Source: HKCCE3408 sp038530555
Lineage (GTDB): Bacteria; Pseudomonadota; Alphaproteobacteria; Rhodobacterales; Rhodobacteraceae
Length of the DNA stretch: 64,000 nt
Reading direction: 5' to 3'
Assembly: GCA_038530555.1 (NCBI GenBank)
Contig: JBCBCN010000001.1
Location: 310,001-374,000, forward strand
Part shown: piece by piece, positions 17,021 to 25,216 of the stretch
How positions within the stretch are numbered: the stretch's first letter is position 1
Layout: every line of letters starts with the position of its first letter
Notes under the pieces: generated by a model
Seen by the model: only the letters and a program-made list of their open reading frames with translations
What the model was told of the DNA's origin: nothing
Databases searched by the model: none
Position numbers and translations under genes: made by a program

Positions 17021-17040
17021 ACGGGTGTGGCCGCACCCGT
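17021..17040. terminator. Bidirectional hairpin between VPLPA copy 2 and the ABC operon
   Basis: ACGGGTG and CACCCGT form a 7-bp stem with a 6-base loop between convergent genes. A weaker GC stem (AGGGG...CCCCT) lies just upstream at about 17000-17016. There is no T-run, so intrinsic termination is uncertain. Confidence 0.45.
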
Positions 17041-17828
17041 TAGCCCTGCTGCTCGGCCAACTTGTCACGCAGGGCATCCCCGCACAGATTGATCGCCAGC
17101 ACGCAGGTCACGACCGCAATCCCAGGCCAGATCATCTGCAGCGGGGTTGAGCGCAGATGCGGCCGGGCATCGAGCAGCATCGTGCCCCATTCCGGCATTG
17201 GGGGCTGCACGCCGAAGCCCAGAAAGCCGAGCGCCGAGATGCCCAGGATCGCGCGGGCAAACATCCCCGTCCAAACCACAACGAGCGAGGGCACGAGGGA
17301 CGGCAGCAGGTGCCAGCGCGCCCGCGCCAGCGGCGACATCCCGGCAAGCTGGGCCTGGATCACATAGCCGCGGCTTTTGAGCGACAGGCCGATACCGCGC
17401 GCGACCCGGGCATAGCGCATCCAGCTTGTGATGCTCAACGCGAAGATCAGACTGCCGGTCCCGGCACCCAGCAGACCCGCGATCACCACGGCCGCCACCA
17501 GTTCCGGGAAGGCCAGGAACGTGTCGGTGGTGCGCATTACGATCCAATCGGTGATCTTGCCGCCCTGGGCCGCGACCAGACCCACAAGCGTGCCGATCAT
17601 CAGACCGATGAGCGAGATGAGGAAGGCCAGGCCAAGCGACCAACGCGCGCCGTGCAGGATCCGAGACAGGATATCGCGCCCCAGCGCATCCGTGCCCAGG
17701 GGGAACTGGGCCGAGGGCGGGCTCAACCGGTTCGGGATATCGATGGCCGTAGGATCGTAGGGCGCAAAGAGCGGGCCAAAGCCCGCCAAGGCGATGAAAC
17801 ACGCGGCCAGGATGAGAACGCTACGCAT
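17040..17828 (-). CDS. Nik/Opp-type ABC transporter permease (second permease, NikC/DppC-like)
   Basis: A 262-residue inner-membrane permease with about six helices. It shows the DppC/NikC-type FPLGTDALGRDILSRILHGARWSL, LVAAQGGKITDWIVMRTTD and FLAFPELV, and the cytoplasmic coupling loop SLKSRGYVIQAQLAGMSPL followed by RHLLP-like residues. ATG at 17828 overlaps the upstream permease stop by eight bases, with GGAG upstream; longer starts in the frame do not fit. It is the last gene of the five-gene operon controlled by the leader at 21.7-22.1 kb. Confidence 0.9.
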   Translation of the reverse strand: MRSVLILAACFIALAGFGPLFAPYDPTAIDIPNRLSPPSAQFPLGTDALGRDILSRILHGARWSLGLAFLISLIGLMIGTLVGLVAAQGGKITDWIVMRTTDTFLAFPELVAAVVIAGLLGAGTGSLIFALSITSWMRYARVARGIGLSLKSRGYVIQAQLAGMSPLARARWHLLPSLVPSLVVVWTGMFARAILGISALGFLGFGVQPPMPEWGTMLLDARPHLRSTPLQMIWPGIAVVTCVLAINLCGDALRDKLAEQQG

Positions 17829-18759
17829 CGCCTTCTCCGATCCGGGGATCAAGCACTTGGTAGAAAATGTCGATAAGCAGGTTGATCGCAACGAAAATCA
17901 AAGCCGTCAAAAGCACGACCGCCTGAACTTTGGGAAAGTCCCGGGAAAAGATGGCGCTGACGAGAAACTCACCCAGGCCAGGACGGCCGAAGATCACTTC
18001 GACCACGACGACGCCCTCGAGCAGAAAGGCCAGCTCCAGGCCCAGAACCGTCACCACCGGGATCGCCGCATGGGGGCCCACATGGTCGCGCGAGATCCGC
18101 CGCTCCTGCACCCCGCGGCGTTTGAAGGCGGGCAGGAAGCTTTGGCCGCGCGCCTCTAAAAGGCCGGACCGGATGATCCGCGTCATCGAGGCCGCCACAC
18201 CGAGGGCAAGCGTCAAAGCAGGCAGCACGATATGGGCCGGTGTGCGCGCGCCCATCGCGGGCAACAGGCCGAGCTGCACTGCGAAGAGGAGGATCAACAG
18301 CAGGCCCAGCCAAAACTGCGGCACCGCGACACCCAATGAAGCGATCGCTACGGCCAGACGGTCCGGCCAACGGCCCTGGTACCGCGCCGCGATTACCGCC
18401 AGAGGCACGGAGATCGCCAAACCGACAGCGAGCCCGGCCAAGGCCAGCGGCAAAGTGTACCCGATCGCATTCGCCATATCGGGCCAGACCGGGCGGCCGG
18501 TGACCGAGGAATTGCCGAAATCACCGCGCAGCAGCGGGACGATCCAATCGATGAAAGCCCGCCAAAAGCCCGCATCCAGGCCAACCTCGGCGCGGACTTG
18601 ATCGACCACATCGGCCGAGACAACAGCCTGAAATCGCGCCTGGGCGATGGCCATGGCCGGATCACCCGGCGCGAACCATAACAGCACGAAGGTCAGCATC
18701 GCGGCCCCGGTCACAACGACAGCGGCGCGCAGCATGAGAGAGCCAATGGCCAGGATCAT
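17821..18759 (-). CDS. Nik/Opp-type ABC transporter permease (first permease, NikB/DppB-like)
   Basis: A 312-residue permease. The N-terminal helix is followed by the periplasmic stretch APGDPAMAIAQARF and VRAEVGLDAGFWRAFIDWI, then LLRGDFGNSSVTGRPV, VAVPQFWLGLLLILLF, and the coupling loop near FKRRGVQERRISRDHVGPHA followed by IPVVTVLGLELAFLLEG. These are standard DppB/NikB features. The start ATG shares bases with the stop of the adjacent ATPase gene (ATGA). It forms the membrane channel with the second permease. Confidence 0.9.
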   Translation of the reverse strand: MILAIGSLMLRAAVVVTGAAMLTFVLLWFAPGDPAMAIAQARFQAVVSADVVDQVRAEVGLDAGFWRAFIDWIVPLLRGDFGNSSVTGRPVWPDMANAIGYTLPLALAGLAVGLAISVPLAVIAARYQGRWPDRLAVAIASLGVAVPQFWLGLLLILLFAVQLGLLPAMGARTPAHIVLPALTLALGVAASMTRIIRSGLLEARGQSFLPAFKRRGVQERRISRDHVGPHAAIPVVTVLGLELAFLLEGVVVVEVIFGRPGLGEFLVSAIFSRDFPKVQAVVLLTALIFVAINLLIDIFYQVLDPRIGEGDA

Positions 18760-19481
18760 GACGCCATCTCCAGGGCTCCGAGCGAAATCGCTGCATCGCG
18801 CAGGCTGAGGCCGTATTCGGTTTGCGGCGATGTCAGGAAATCGTGCGTGGGCGCGGTCTCTTCGATCCGCCCGGCCCGAAGGACCGCGACGGTGTCGGAA
18901 TAGGCGCAGGCATAACCCAGATCATGGGTCACGATGACAGCGGCGAAGCCTTCTTCACGCTGGAGGTCCGCGATCAGGCGCGCGGTGTGTTTCTGCGTAA
19001 CAGCGTCGAGTGCTGACAGCGGCTCATCGAAGAGGATCAAAGGCGAGGCGGCGATCAGCGCGCGCACGATGCCAAGCCGCTGCGCCTGTCCAATGGAGAC
19101 CTCATGCGGTTTTCGCTCGAGCGTCTCAACGGGCAACTCAAGCTCGGCGCACAGACGCGTCAGGCGGTCGTTCGGGACGGGCAAACCCCGCGCGCTGAGC
19201 GGCTCAAGGACCGAGCGGCGCAGACGCAAAGCCGGGTTAAAGGCGGCGCGCGGCTCCTGCATCACAAGTGCGGGGCGGCACTCACGGACCGGCGCACCGG
19301 CCCAGGTGATCGTGCCTTCAGAGGGCGCGAGGAGGCCCAGAATGGCAGAGATCAAGGTCGATTTGCCCGCCCCACTTTCGCCCACCACCGCCAGGGTTTG
19401 TCCCGCCTCGATCGACAAGTTGACGCCTTCGAGGGCCAGGGCCTTGCCGCGCCGGACCGAGACGCCTTCGACGCTCAACAT
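18756..19481 (-). CDS. ABC transporter ATPase, short NikE/OppF-like
   Basis: A 241-residue ATP-binding subunit with Walker A GESGAGKST, signature SIGQAQRLG, Walker B LILFDEPLSALD and the switch His in VIVTHDL. It is shorter than OppF/DppF (about 320) and lacks the C-terminal oligopeptide extension, as in the nickel-type subunits. It overlaps the other ATPase gene by seven bases upstream and the permease gene by four downstream, so the subunits are probably made in fixed ratio. Confidence 0.9.
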   Translation of the reverse strand: MLSVEGVSVRRGKALALEGVNLSIEAGQTLAVVGESGAGKSTLISAILGLLAPSEGTITWAGAPVRECRPALVMQEPRAAFNPALRLRRSVLEPLSARGLPVPNDRLTRLCAELELPVETLERKPHEVSIGQAQRLGIVRALIAASPLILFDEPLSALDAVTQKHTARLIADLQREEGFAAVIVTHDLGYACAYSDTVAVLRAGRIEETAPTHDFLTSPQTEYGLSLRDAAISLGALEMAS

Positions 19482-20158
19482 GGCAGCTCGACCCAGCTTC
19501 GATGGGCCGACAGCGCGCGGGCCGCTTTGCTCTTTGGTTGCTCCAGGATCTGATAGGTGGCCGCCTGCTCGACCAGGTGGCCCGCATCCATCACCAACAG
19601 GCGATCCACGCGCCTTGCGGCAAGGCCCAGATCGTGAGTGATGAGCAGCATGGCGGTGTCACGACCCGACAGCACCCTATCGAGCAGTGCCATGGTCTGC
19701 GCCGCCACCACCGGGTCAAGCGCCGAGGTCGGCTCATCCAAGACGATCAGATCGGGCGCGCCGATCAGCGCCATGGCGATGACAAAGCGCTGCTGCATCC
19801 CCCGGCTCCAACCCCAGGGCCGCTTGCGCAGATCCCCGTGGCCAATGCGCAGGGCCTCGAACAGCTCTTGCTGGAGCGCTTTGTTCGGCGCAAGCCCCAG
19901 AGCCGCCTCCGCCTCGCGCCAATGGAACGCCATCGTGCGCAGAGGGTCGAGCGCCTCGTCAGGGCTTTGCGGGACATGGGCGACGGAATGGCCCTGGGCC
20001 TGCAGATCGTCGATCACGGCATGGCCCAGGGTCGATTTTCCCGATCCCGACGACCCGACCAGGCCGAGCCGAGCGCGCGGCGCGATCTCAAGCGAAGTGG
20101 GGTGCAGGATGGTCCGGCCCGAACGCACTGCGCTCAGGCCGGACACTTGAAGCGTCAT
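19475..20158 (-). CDS. ABC transporter ATPase, short NikD/OppD-like
   Basis: A 227-residue ATP-binding subunit with Walker A GSSGSGKST, a signature written WSRGMQQRF, Walker B LIVLDEPTSALDP and LLITHDL. It is short compared with OppD, without the C-terminal extension, which favours the NikD-like group. Its ATG directly abuts the stop of the binding-protein gene. The signature departs from the usual LSGGQ but is common in this subfamily. Confidence 0.9.
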   Translation of the reverse strand: MTLQVSGLSAVRSGRTILHPTSLEIAPRARLGLVGSSGSGKSTLGHAVIDDLQAQGHSVAHVPQSPDEALDPLRTMAFHWREAEAALGLAPNKALQQELFEALRIGHGDLRKRPWGWSRGMQQRFVIAMALIGAPDLIVLDEPTSALDPVVAAQTMALLDRVLSGRDTAMLLITHDLGLAARRVDRLLVMDAGHLVEQAATYQILEQPKSKAARALSAHRSWVELPC

Positions 20159-21682
20159 TTACTCGGCCAAGCTGGTCTCGTGGGTGACCCAGTAGACCTC
20201 ACCCGGATGCACCGAATAGCCCGACAGGCCGGGCTGTGCGACATTGACCTGGCTCACGTGGAAGACCGGGATCAGGGCCGCTTCGGCGGCGATGATCTCT
20301 TGCACGCGGTCGAAGATCTCTTCGCGGCCTTCGGGATCGAAGGTGGTCCGGCCGTCGGCCAACAAAGCGTCAAGCTCTGCGTTGGAGTAGCGCCCGGAAT
20401 TGGAGCCGCCCTCGGTGGTCAACAGCGTCTCGAGCACACCGCCCGGATCGCCCTGGGGCGTCATGTTCCAGGCCTGGAGGAACAAATCCGCATTCCCGGC
20501 CGCGATTTCTTCCGTCATCGCGCCCCATTCGCCGATCCGCACATTCGATTGCACGCCGATCGCCTGCAGGAAGGCTTGCGTCAGCTCCGCCGTAGGCGAC
20601 AGCTGCGCGCGTCCGGTATAGGTGACGATGTCGATCTCCAGCGGCTCCCCGTCGAGCGTCCAGATGCCGCCGTCCTTCACAGCGCCCGCTTCGGCCAAAA
20701 GCGCCTCTGCCGCGGCCGGATCATAATCGATGTCGATATCGGCGGCCCAGCCCATGCCGTCTGGGAACATTGTGCTCGCTGGCTGACCGCCAACACCCGA
20801 GAGCACCGCTTCGACAACACCGGGCCGGTCAATCGCCATGGAGACAGCGCGGCGGATCAACGGGTCGGCCATCGGTCCGCTCGACGCATTCACGGTGTAG
20901 AAAAACAGCCGCGATGTCGGTGCCGAATAGCTCTCAGCGCCCGTTTCCATGATGCGCTCAAGGTCGGTGACCGGGTAATTGATGACCATATCGACCTCAC
21001 CGGCCTCAAAGGCCAGGGCCGTGGTGGCCTCATCATCGTTATAGACGACGACAACCTCTTCCAGAGCGGGTGTGCCCAAGCGGTAATCCACGTTGGCCTC
21101 GGCGCGGTAGGATTGCCCAACCACGGCCTCACGGAAGACAAACGGACCGGTAGCGTTGATCGGGAAGTCCTCGGACGGCGCACCAAGAATGGCGATGCCC
21201 GGCTCCGATAGCGACCAGGGGAACGCTGCGTTCGGCGCGTTCGTCTCGAAGATCACAACGCTGTCGCCATCGGTCGACATACCGGCCAGGTCCAAAAGGC
21301 TTGCGATCCGGGCGTTATGGGCCTCGTTGCCCTCCTCCAAGATCGGCTCAATGGATGCGACCACGGCCTCAGCTGTCAGGGGCGTGCCGTCATGGAATGT
21401 AACGCCGTCGCGAAGGGTCACCTGCCAGGTTGTGGGCTCAACCTGCTCGACGCTCTCGGCGAGACGCGGGAACAGATTGAGCTCATAATCGATGCCCATG
21501 AGAGTCTCGGTGACGCCGACCTGGTTTGAGGTCCAGCCGTTATACGCCGCGCGCGGATCGGGGACCTCGGCGCTGGGGCCAAAGCCCGAACCGATGGTCA
21601 ACGTCCCCTGCTGTGCAGCGGCCGGAAGCGCGGAGGCAATCGCAACCGATGCAACCAGCGCGGCCCGTGTAAATAATTTCAT
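20159..21682 (-). CDS. ABC transporter substrate-binding protein, Nik/Opp family, under B12 riboswitch
   Basis: A 507-residue periplasmic receptor (SBP family 5). The signal peptide ends near LPAAAQQ, and the family blocks VTETLMGIDYELNLFPRLAE, WQVTLRDGVTFHDGTPLTAE, RRAVSMAIDR and YDPAAAEALLAEAG are present. ATG at 21682 with AGGAAGAG upstream. It is the first gene of the operon SBP-ATPase-ATPase-permease-permease. The leader holds a cobalamin riboswitch and a Zur-box-like dyad, so the ligand is more likely a metal, metal chelate or corrinoid than a peptide. The exact ligand cannot be read from the sequence. Confidence 0.88.
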   Translation of the reverse strand: MKLFTRAALVASVAIASALPAAAQQGTLTIGSGFGPSAEVPDPRAAYNGWTSNQVGVTETLMGIDYELNLFPRLAESVEQVEPTTWQVTLRDGVTFHDGTPLTAEAVVASIEPILEEGNEAHNARIASLLDLAGMSTDGDSVVIFETNAPNAAFPWSLSEPGIAILGAPSEDFPINATGPFVFREAVVGQSYRAEANVDYRLGTPALEEVVVVYNDDEATTALAFEAGEVDMVINYPVTDLERIMETGAESYSAPTSRLFFYTVNASSGPMADPLIRRAVSMAIDRPGVVEAVLSGVGGQPASTMFPDGMGWAADIDIDYDPAAAEALLAEAGAVKDGGIWTLDGEPLEIDIVTYTGRAQLSPTAELTQAFLQAIGVQSNVRIGEWGAMTEEIAAGNADLFLQAWNMTPQGDPGGVLETLLTTEGGSNSGRYSNAELDALLADGRTTFDPEGREEIFDRVQEIIAAEAALIPVFHVSQVNVAQPGLSGYSVHPGEVYWVTHETSLAE

Positions 21683-21776
21683 GTCTGATCTCTTCCTGTC
21701 GTTTCGAGGGGCTCTTTGGCCCGACCGTCGGTGACGTGGCATTCCGCCTCCGCGGAGACACATTGGTGCAATCCGT

Positions 21777-21799
21777 GAGACGTTACAATATAACATTTA
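21777..21799 (-). promoter_or_regulatory. Zur-box-like dyad in the leader of the ABC operon
   Basis: The 13-base dyad GTTACAATATAAC (21782-21794) sits in GAGAC...ATTTA. It agrees at most positions (about 19 of 23 by my count) with the zinc-uptake-regulator operator as I recall it (GAAATGTTATA.TATAACATTTC). It lies between the riboswitch and the start codon, about 95 bases upstream of the ATG, so a promoter here would bypass the riboswitch. Binding by Zur is inference. Confidence 0.55.
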
Positions 21800-21944
21800 C
21801 GATGAACGCCGTGTCGCGCGTCCGCCCCCTCATATTTGCGTTGAGCCAACGACGAGAGACCCCGCCGTTGACGAACCCTTGTCATGTCACCGCTACGGAA
21901 GAACCGCTGCCACATGCGCCCTCCGCGCACGGACCGGATGATCA

Positions 21945-22136
21945 CATCGGCAGGTCTCCTGGCTCACGGGTCTGGGCTAGCCCGGGCCTTCCCACGGCGC
22001 GTTTCGCGCCGCAGTGGCCTGTCCGGGGTGGCTCTCCGCTCACAGTTGCGGGGGCAGCCGCAGCTTCGGGCGCATGCCCGCCTGCGTTCCCTATTCTTCG
22101 ACGCTCAATGCGCCGAAACCGAAGTGCGTTTTCGGT
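21945..22136 (-). ncRNA. Cobalamin (B12) riboswitch
   Basis: On the minus strand the conserved elements occur in the right order. There is an initial stem region at about 22110-22136 and GGGAACGC near 22085. Then come the GCUGCCCCCGCAACUGU core (about 22043-22060), GCCACUG at 22012-22018 and GGGAAGGC at 21986-21993. Last is the B12 box AGCCAGGAGACCUGCC at 21949-21964. It binds adenosylcobalamin and usually represses the gene below when B12 is plentiful. The first gene downstream is the ABC binding protein at 21682, about 260 bases away. A TTGACA lies at 22154-22159 as a candidate -35 element. Confidence 0.95.
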
Positions 22137-22271
22137 AAAAGACCGGGTATTTTTGTCAAGAACAAACGCCGACCCGGCACCGACTGCGATGGTTTGCCGC
22201 TCATGGATGGAGATTGGCTGCCCGGTAAATACGCAAACCGCGTCCGCACCCGCGCTCTGCCAGGCTCTGCG

Positions 22272-23588
22272 CTACATCTCCGCGACCCGCCCCCAGGACG
22301 AGGCCCTGAGCCGCGCCAGTCTGAATTGCTCGGGCTCGACGATCGGCGGCGCGCCGGTGATCAGGTCGGCCACCAGATGCCCCGCGGCCGGGCCGATGCC
22401 AAAGCCGTGCCCGCTGAACCCTGCCGCGAGCATAAAGCCCGGTAGCGTCTCAGATGGATCGATCACGGGGACACCATCGGGCGTTGTGTCGATGAAGCCG
22501 GCCCAGGCGGCCTGCACTTTGGCATCCTTCAAGCCGGGCAAAAGGGCCCTGCTCCGCGCCAGGGTCTCACGCGTGATCGCGGCATTGGGCGCCGGATCAA
22601 GGGCGCGCGCGCTTTCCATCGGCGTAGGCCGGTCAAGCGCCCAACGACGCCGCGTCTCATGCGGCGCTTGGGTCATGCCGGGCGAGACAAGCCGCCAGCG
22701 CCGCGCGAACATCGGCAGAAAGTCCCGCCCATAGGCCAGCTTTTGCGCCGAGAGATCCACCTGACCCCGGCCGCTGACCGCCAAGGCATAGCCGCCATCA
22801 CCGCGCCGCGTCACCGAGGCCCGGGCGGTGTGAAGCGCGTCCGGCAGGCCCTCGGCGCCGGGCTCGACCGACATGATGGTTGAGCGGATCGAGGCCTGGG
22901 GGAACGAAATGCCAAGCTGATGACAAAAAGACGAAGCCCAAGCCCCGCCCGCCATCACGACCTGACCGCAGGTGATCTCGCCCCGCTCCGTCACCACGCC
23001 GGAAACACGGCCTGCTTGGGTCAGCACGCCGCGCACGGCGCAATCCTGGATCACCTGGCCGCCCGCATCGATCACCCCCTGGGCCAGCATCGGCACCGCG
23101 CGGGAAGGATCGGCCACCGCGTCGCTTTCGGAGAACACGCCGCCCTTCCAGGCCCGGCCGGTCGCAACACCGCGCTCAGTCGCGGCTTGGGCATCGAGGG
23201 GATGGCTGATCACGCCCTGATCAGCGGCAAAGCGGGTCCAGGCGGCCCAGCCTTCGATCTCGTCGGCGTCATCGCTCAGGTAAAGCAGCCCGCAGCGGCG
23301 AAAGCCGATGTCTTGGCCTAATTCCTGGCGGAACCGGTCCCAGAGCGCGAGGGCTTTGGTCGCCATCGGCAGCTCCCGCGCGTCGCGGTTTTGCTGGCGG
23401 CACCAGCCCCAATTGCGGCTCGATTGCTCGCCCCCGACGCGGCCCTTTTCGATCAGAACCACCGGCACACCGCGCCGCGCGAGGTAATAGGCCGACGACA
23501 CGCCAACGATACCGCCGCCGATCACCACCACCTCGGTTTGCTTGGGCAACGTGTCGTCGGTTTCAATCCGGAGAAGCGGCGCGGGCAT
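22272..23588 (-). CDS. FAD-dependent oxidoreductase (DadA/SoxB-like)
   Basis: A 438-residue flavoprotein that likely oxidises an amine or amino acid. The FAD fold reads EVVVIGGGIVGVSSAYYLARRG, then EKGRVGGEQSSRNWGWCRQQ, typical of this oxidase group, SDAVADPSRAV, AGGAWASSFC, and the C-terminal GFIDTTPDGVPVIDP with LAAGFSGHGFGIGPA. ATG at 23588. The GNAT gene is four bases upstream, so they form one transcript. The gene ends about 135 bases before the riboswitch region, and transcription from it could run into the riboswitch. Confidence 0.85.
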   Translation of the reverse strand: MPAPLLRIETDDTLPKQTEVVVIGGGIVGVSSAYYLARRGVPVVLIEKGRVGGEQSSRNWGWCRQQNRDARELPMATKALALWDRFRQELGQDIGFRRCGLLYLSDDADEIEGWAAWTRFAADQGVISHPLDAQAATERGVATGRAWKGGVFSESDAVADPSRAVPMLAQGVIDAGGQVIQDCAVRGVLTQAGRVSGVVTERGEITCGQVVMAGGAWASSFCHQLGISFPQASIRSTIMSVEPGAEGLPDALHTARASVTRRGDGGYALAVSGRGQVDLSAQKLAYGRDFLPMFARRWRLVSPGMTQAPHETRRRWALDRPTPMESARALDPAPNAAITRETLARSRALLPGLKDAKVQAAWAGFIDTTPDGVPVIDPSETLPGFMLAAGFSGHGFGIGPAAGHLVADLITGAPPIVEPEQFRLARLRASSWGRVAEM

Positions 23589-23591
23589 GGC

Positions 23592-24458
23592 CTAGCACAA
23601 TCCCTGACTGAGCAGCGCCAGACGGTCGCCGCCGATGCTTTGGTCCCCGCGCTGCATGACCGGCACGCGATACTCGGAGGTCAGGCCCATCTTGGCCAGA
23701 CCTGGCTCCAAACCAGCCTGCGCCAGGACATCGACGCGCAGAGGGCGGCCGATGAGCGGCTGCGCCAAATGCGCGATCAGAGCCAATCCCGCCTGAGCAT
23801 CCGGCGCCACGACCGGGCCGATCACATGGCCCCGGCCGAACGCCCGGCAGGCCGCGAAGCCGCGCAAATCACCCTGCGCACCCAAAAGCGCGATCCGAGC
23901 GCAGCCCGCCAGTTGGGCGATCATTTCCGCGCGGTCTCCACCGAAACTGGCGCTTTCCAGCGCGGCGATCTCGGCCAAATCCTCATCGGTTGCATCCCGC
24001 AGTTCGAGATGGGTCTGCGCGTCGGTCACGACACCTTGCATGCAGGCGATCTCGCCCACGGTCTCAAATCCCAGCTTTTCGTAAAGCGGACGGCCCTCAT
24101 GCGTGGCCACAAGGCGCAGAGCGCGAGCCTCTGACCCAATCGCGGCCTCCATCACAGCCCGGCCGAGACCGCGGCCGCGATGGCCCGCCTCCACCAGCAC
24201 CATATTCACCGTCGAAAGCCGGGGCCCGAAATCCGAGCGCAAAGTCGTCCCGACAACGCGCCCCCGGCTCAGCGCCGCCACACCGCGCGACACCGCGAGG
24301 CTGAGCGCCCAATCGGCACGCCCATGCGCCCAGCCCTCAGCCGCCGACAGCGCCACGCCGCCGTCCAGATGCGCGTCGGTGAACGGCATTAGATCTATAC
24401 CGCCCAGATCTATACCGCCCAGAGCCGACCGCGCTTTGCTTGAAATTGTGCTTACCAT
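23592..24458 (-). CDS. GNAT family acetyltransferase, two-domain
   Basis: A 288-residue protein with a GNAT domain: TVNMVLVEAGHRGRGLGRAVME is the acetyl-CoA binding turn, followed by LRLVATHEGRPLYEKLGFETV. The C-terminal half (LRDATDEDLAEIAALE to GRGHVIGPVVAPDA) resembles the second domain of family members such as YitI-like proteins. Start ATG at 24458. Residues 14-23 read GGIDLGGIDL, produced by a perfect 15-base tandem repeat at 24391-24420. It is four bases upstream of the flavoprotein gene; substrate unknown. Confidence 0.8.
   Translation of the reverse strand: MVSTISSKARSALGGIDLGGIDLMPFTDAHLDGGVALSAAEGWAHGRADWALSLAVSRGVAALSRGRVVGTTLRSDFGPRLSTVNMVLVEAGHRGRGLGRAVMEAAIGSEARALRLVATHEGRPLYEKLGFETVGEIACMQGVVTDAQTHLELRDATDEDLAEIAALESASFGGDRAEMIAQLAGCARIALLGAQGDLRGFAACRAFGRGHVIGPVVAPDAQAGLALIAHLAQPLIGRPLRVDVLAQAGLEPGLAKMGLTSEYRVPVMQRGDQSIGGDRLALLSQGLC
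24391..24420. repeat. 15-base tandem duplication inside the GNAT gene
   Basis: AGATCTATACCGCCC occurs twice in direct succession (24391-24405 and 24406-24420). It keeps the frame and doubles five residues near the N-terminus. A recent slippage event is likely. Confidence 0.95.
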
Positions 24459-24556
24459 GGACGTTCCGCGCAAAAGACCGCAGCTTGCGTAAGGCGCTGG
24501 CAGGCTATGCGCCGAGAGGTAGACCGATCTTTGGCCCAAGAAAAGGTGCGTTCGTC

Positions 24557-25216
24557 GTGGACCCAAAATTCATCTCTTTCGATTGCTATGGCACATTGAC
24601 CAAGTTCGAGATCGGCGAGACGACACGCGCGCTCTATCAAGGACGCCTTGCGCCGGACGCGCTCGAGATCTTCCTGGCCGATTTCGCGCATTTCCGCCGG
24701 GATGAGGTGCTGGGCGCGTGGAAGCCCTATGCAGATGTGATCGGCGATGCCCTGGCGCGGGCCTCGGCCAAGCATGGCCTTGCTCATGACCCCGCATCTG
24801 CCGGGGCGATATACGACGCGATCCCCGGCTGGGGTCCGCATCCGGATGTGACGGCGGGGCTGCAAAAGCTCGCCGGCCGGATACCCCTCGTGATCCTATC
24901 GAACTCGATGCGCGATCTGATTATGTACAATGTGGACCGGCTCGGCGCGCCATTCGAGCATGTTTTCACCGCCGAGGAGGCGGGCGCCTATAAGCCACGG
25001 TTCCAGGCCTTTGAGTATATGCTGGCGCAGCTCAAATGCGCGCCCGAAGACATCATGCATGTCTCGTGTCACTATCGCTATGACATAATGACCGCCCGCG
25101 ATATGGGCTTTGGCCGCCGTGTCTTTGTCGATCGCGGGGTCGAGATCGTGGCGCGCGGCTATGAGACCGACATCATCCCCGATATCGGCGCCCTGCCCGG
25201 CCTATTGGGCCTGTGA
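24557..25216 (+). CDS. Haloacid dehalogenase type II (HAD hydrolase)
   Basis: A 219-residue HAD-fold hydrolase. Motif I is ISFDCYGTLTKFE with the nucleophilic Asp, motif II is VILSNSMRDL, the Lys motif is GAYKPRFQAFEYML, and motif IV lies in MHVSCHYRYDIMTARDMG. The sequence matches the L-2-haloacid dehalogenase group, although many members act on other substrates. GTG at 24557 is chosen because AAAAGG lies upstream and the fold starts there; an in-frame start at 24440 would overlap the divergent GNAT gene. Coupled to the next gene through GTGA. Confidence 0.83.
   Translation: MDPKFISFDCYGTLTKFEIGETTRALYQGRLAPDALEIFLADFAHFRRDEVLGAWKPYADVIGDALARASAKHGLAHDPASAGAIYDAIPGWGPHPDVTAGLQKLAGRIPLVILSNSMRDLIMYNVDRLGAPFEHVFTAEEAGAYKPRFQAFEYMLAQLKCAPEDIMHVSCHYRYDIMTARDMGFGRRVFVDRGVEIVARGYETDIIPDIGALPGLLGL

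Noticed and set aside
21679..21945. An 88-codon frame on the minus strand running from just after the B12 box to the start of the SBP gene
   Set aside because: It overlaps the SBP start as ATGA, which looks like coupling. However, the composition is atypical, with many Arg and Cys, the start is GTG directly at the aptamer end, and it crosses the Zur-like dyad. I treat it as a chance frame in the leader.
24440..24557. A longer N-terminus for the HAD dehalogenase
   Set aside because: It would overlap the divergent GNAT start and shows no similarity to the family before the GTG at 24557.
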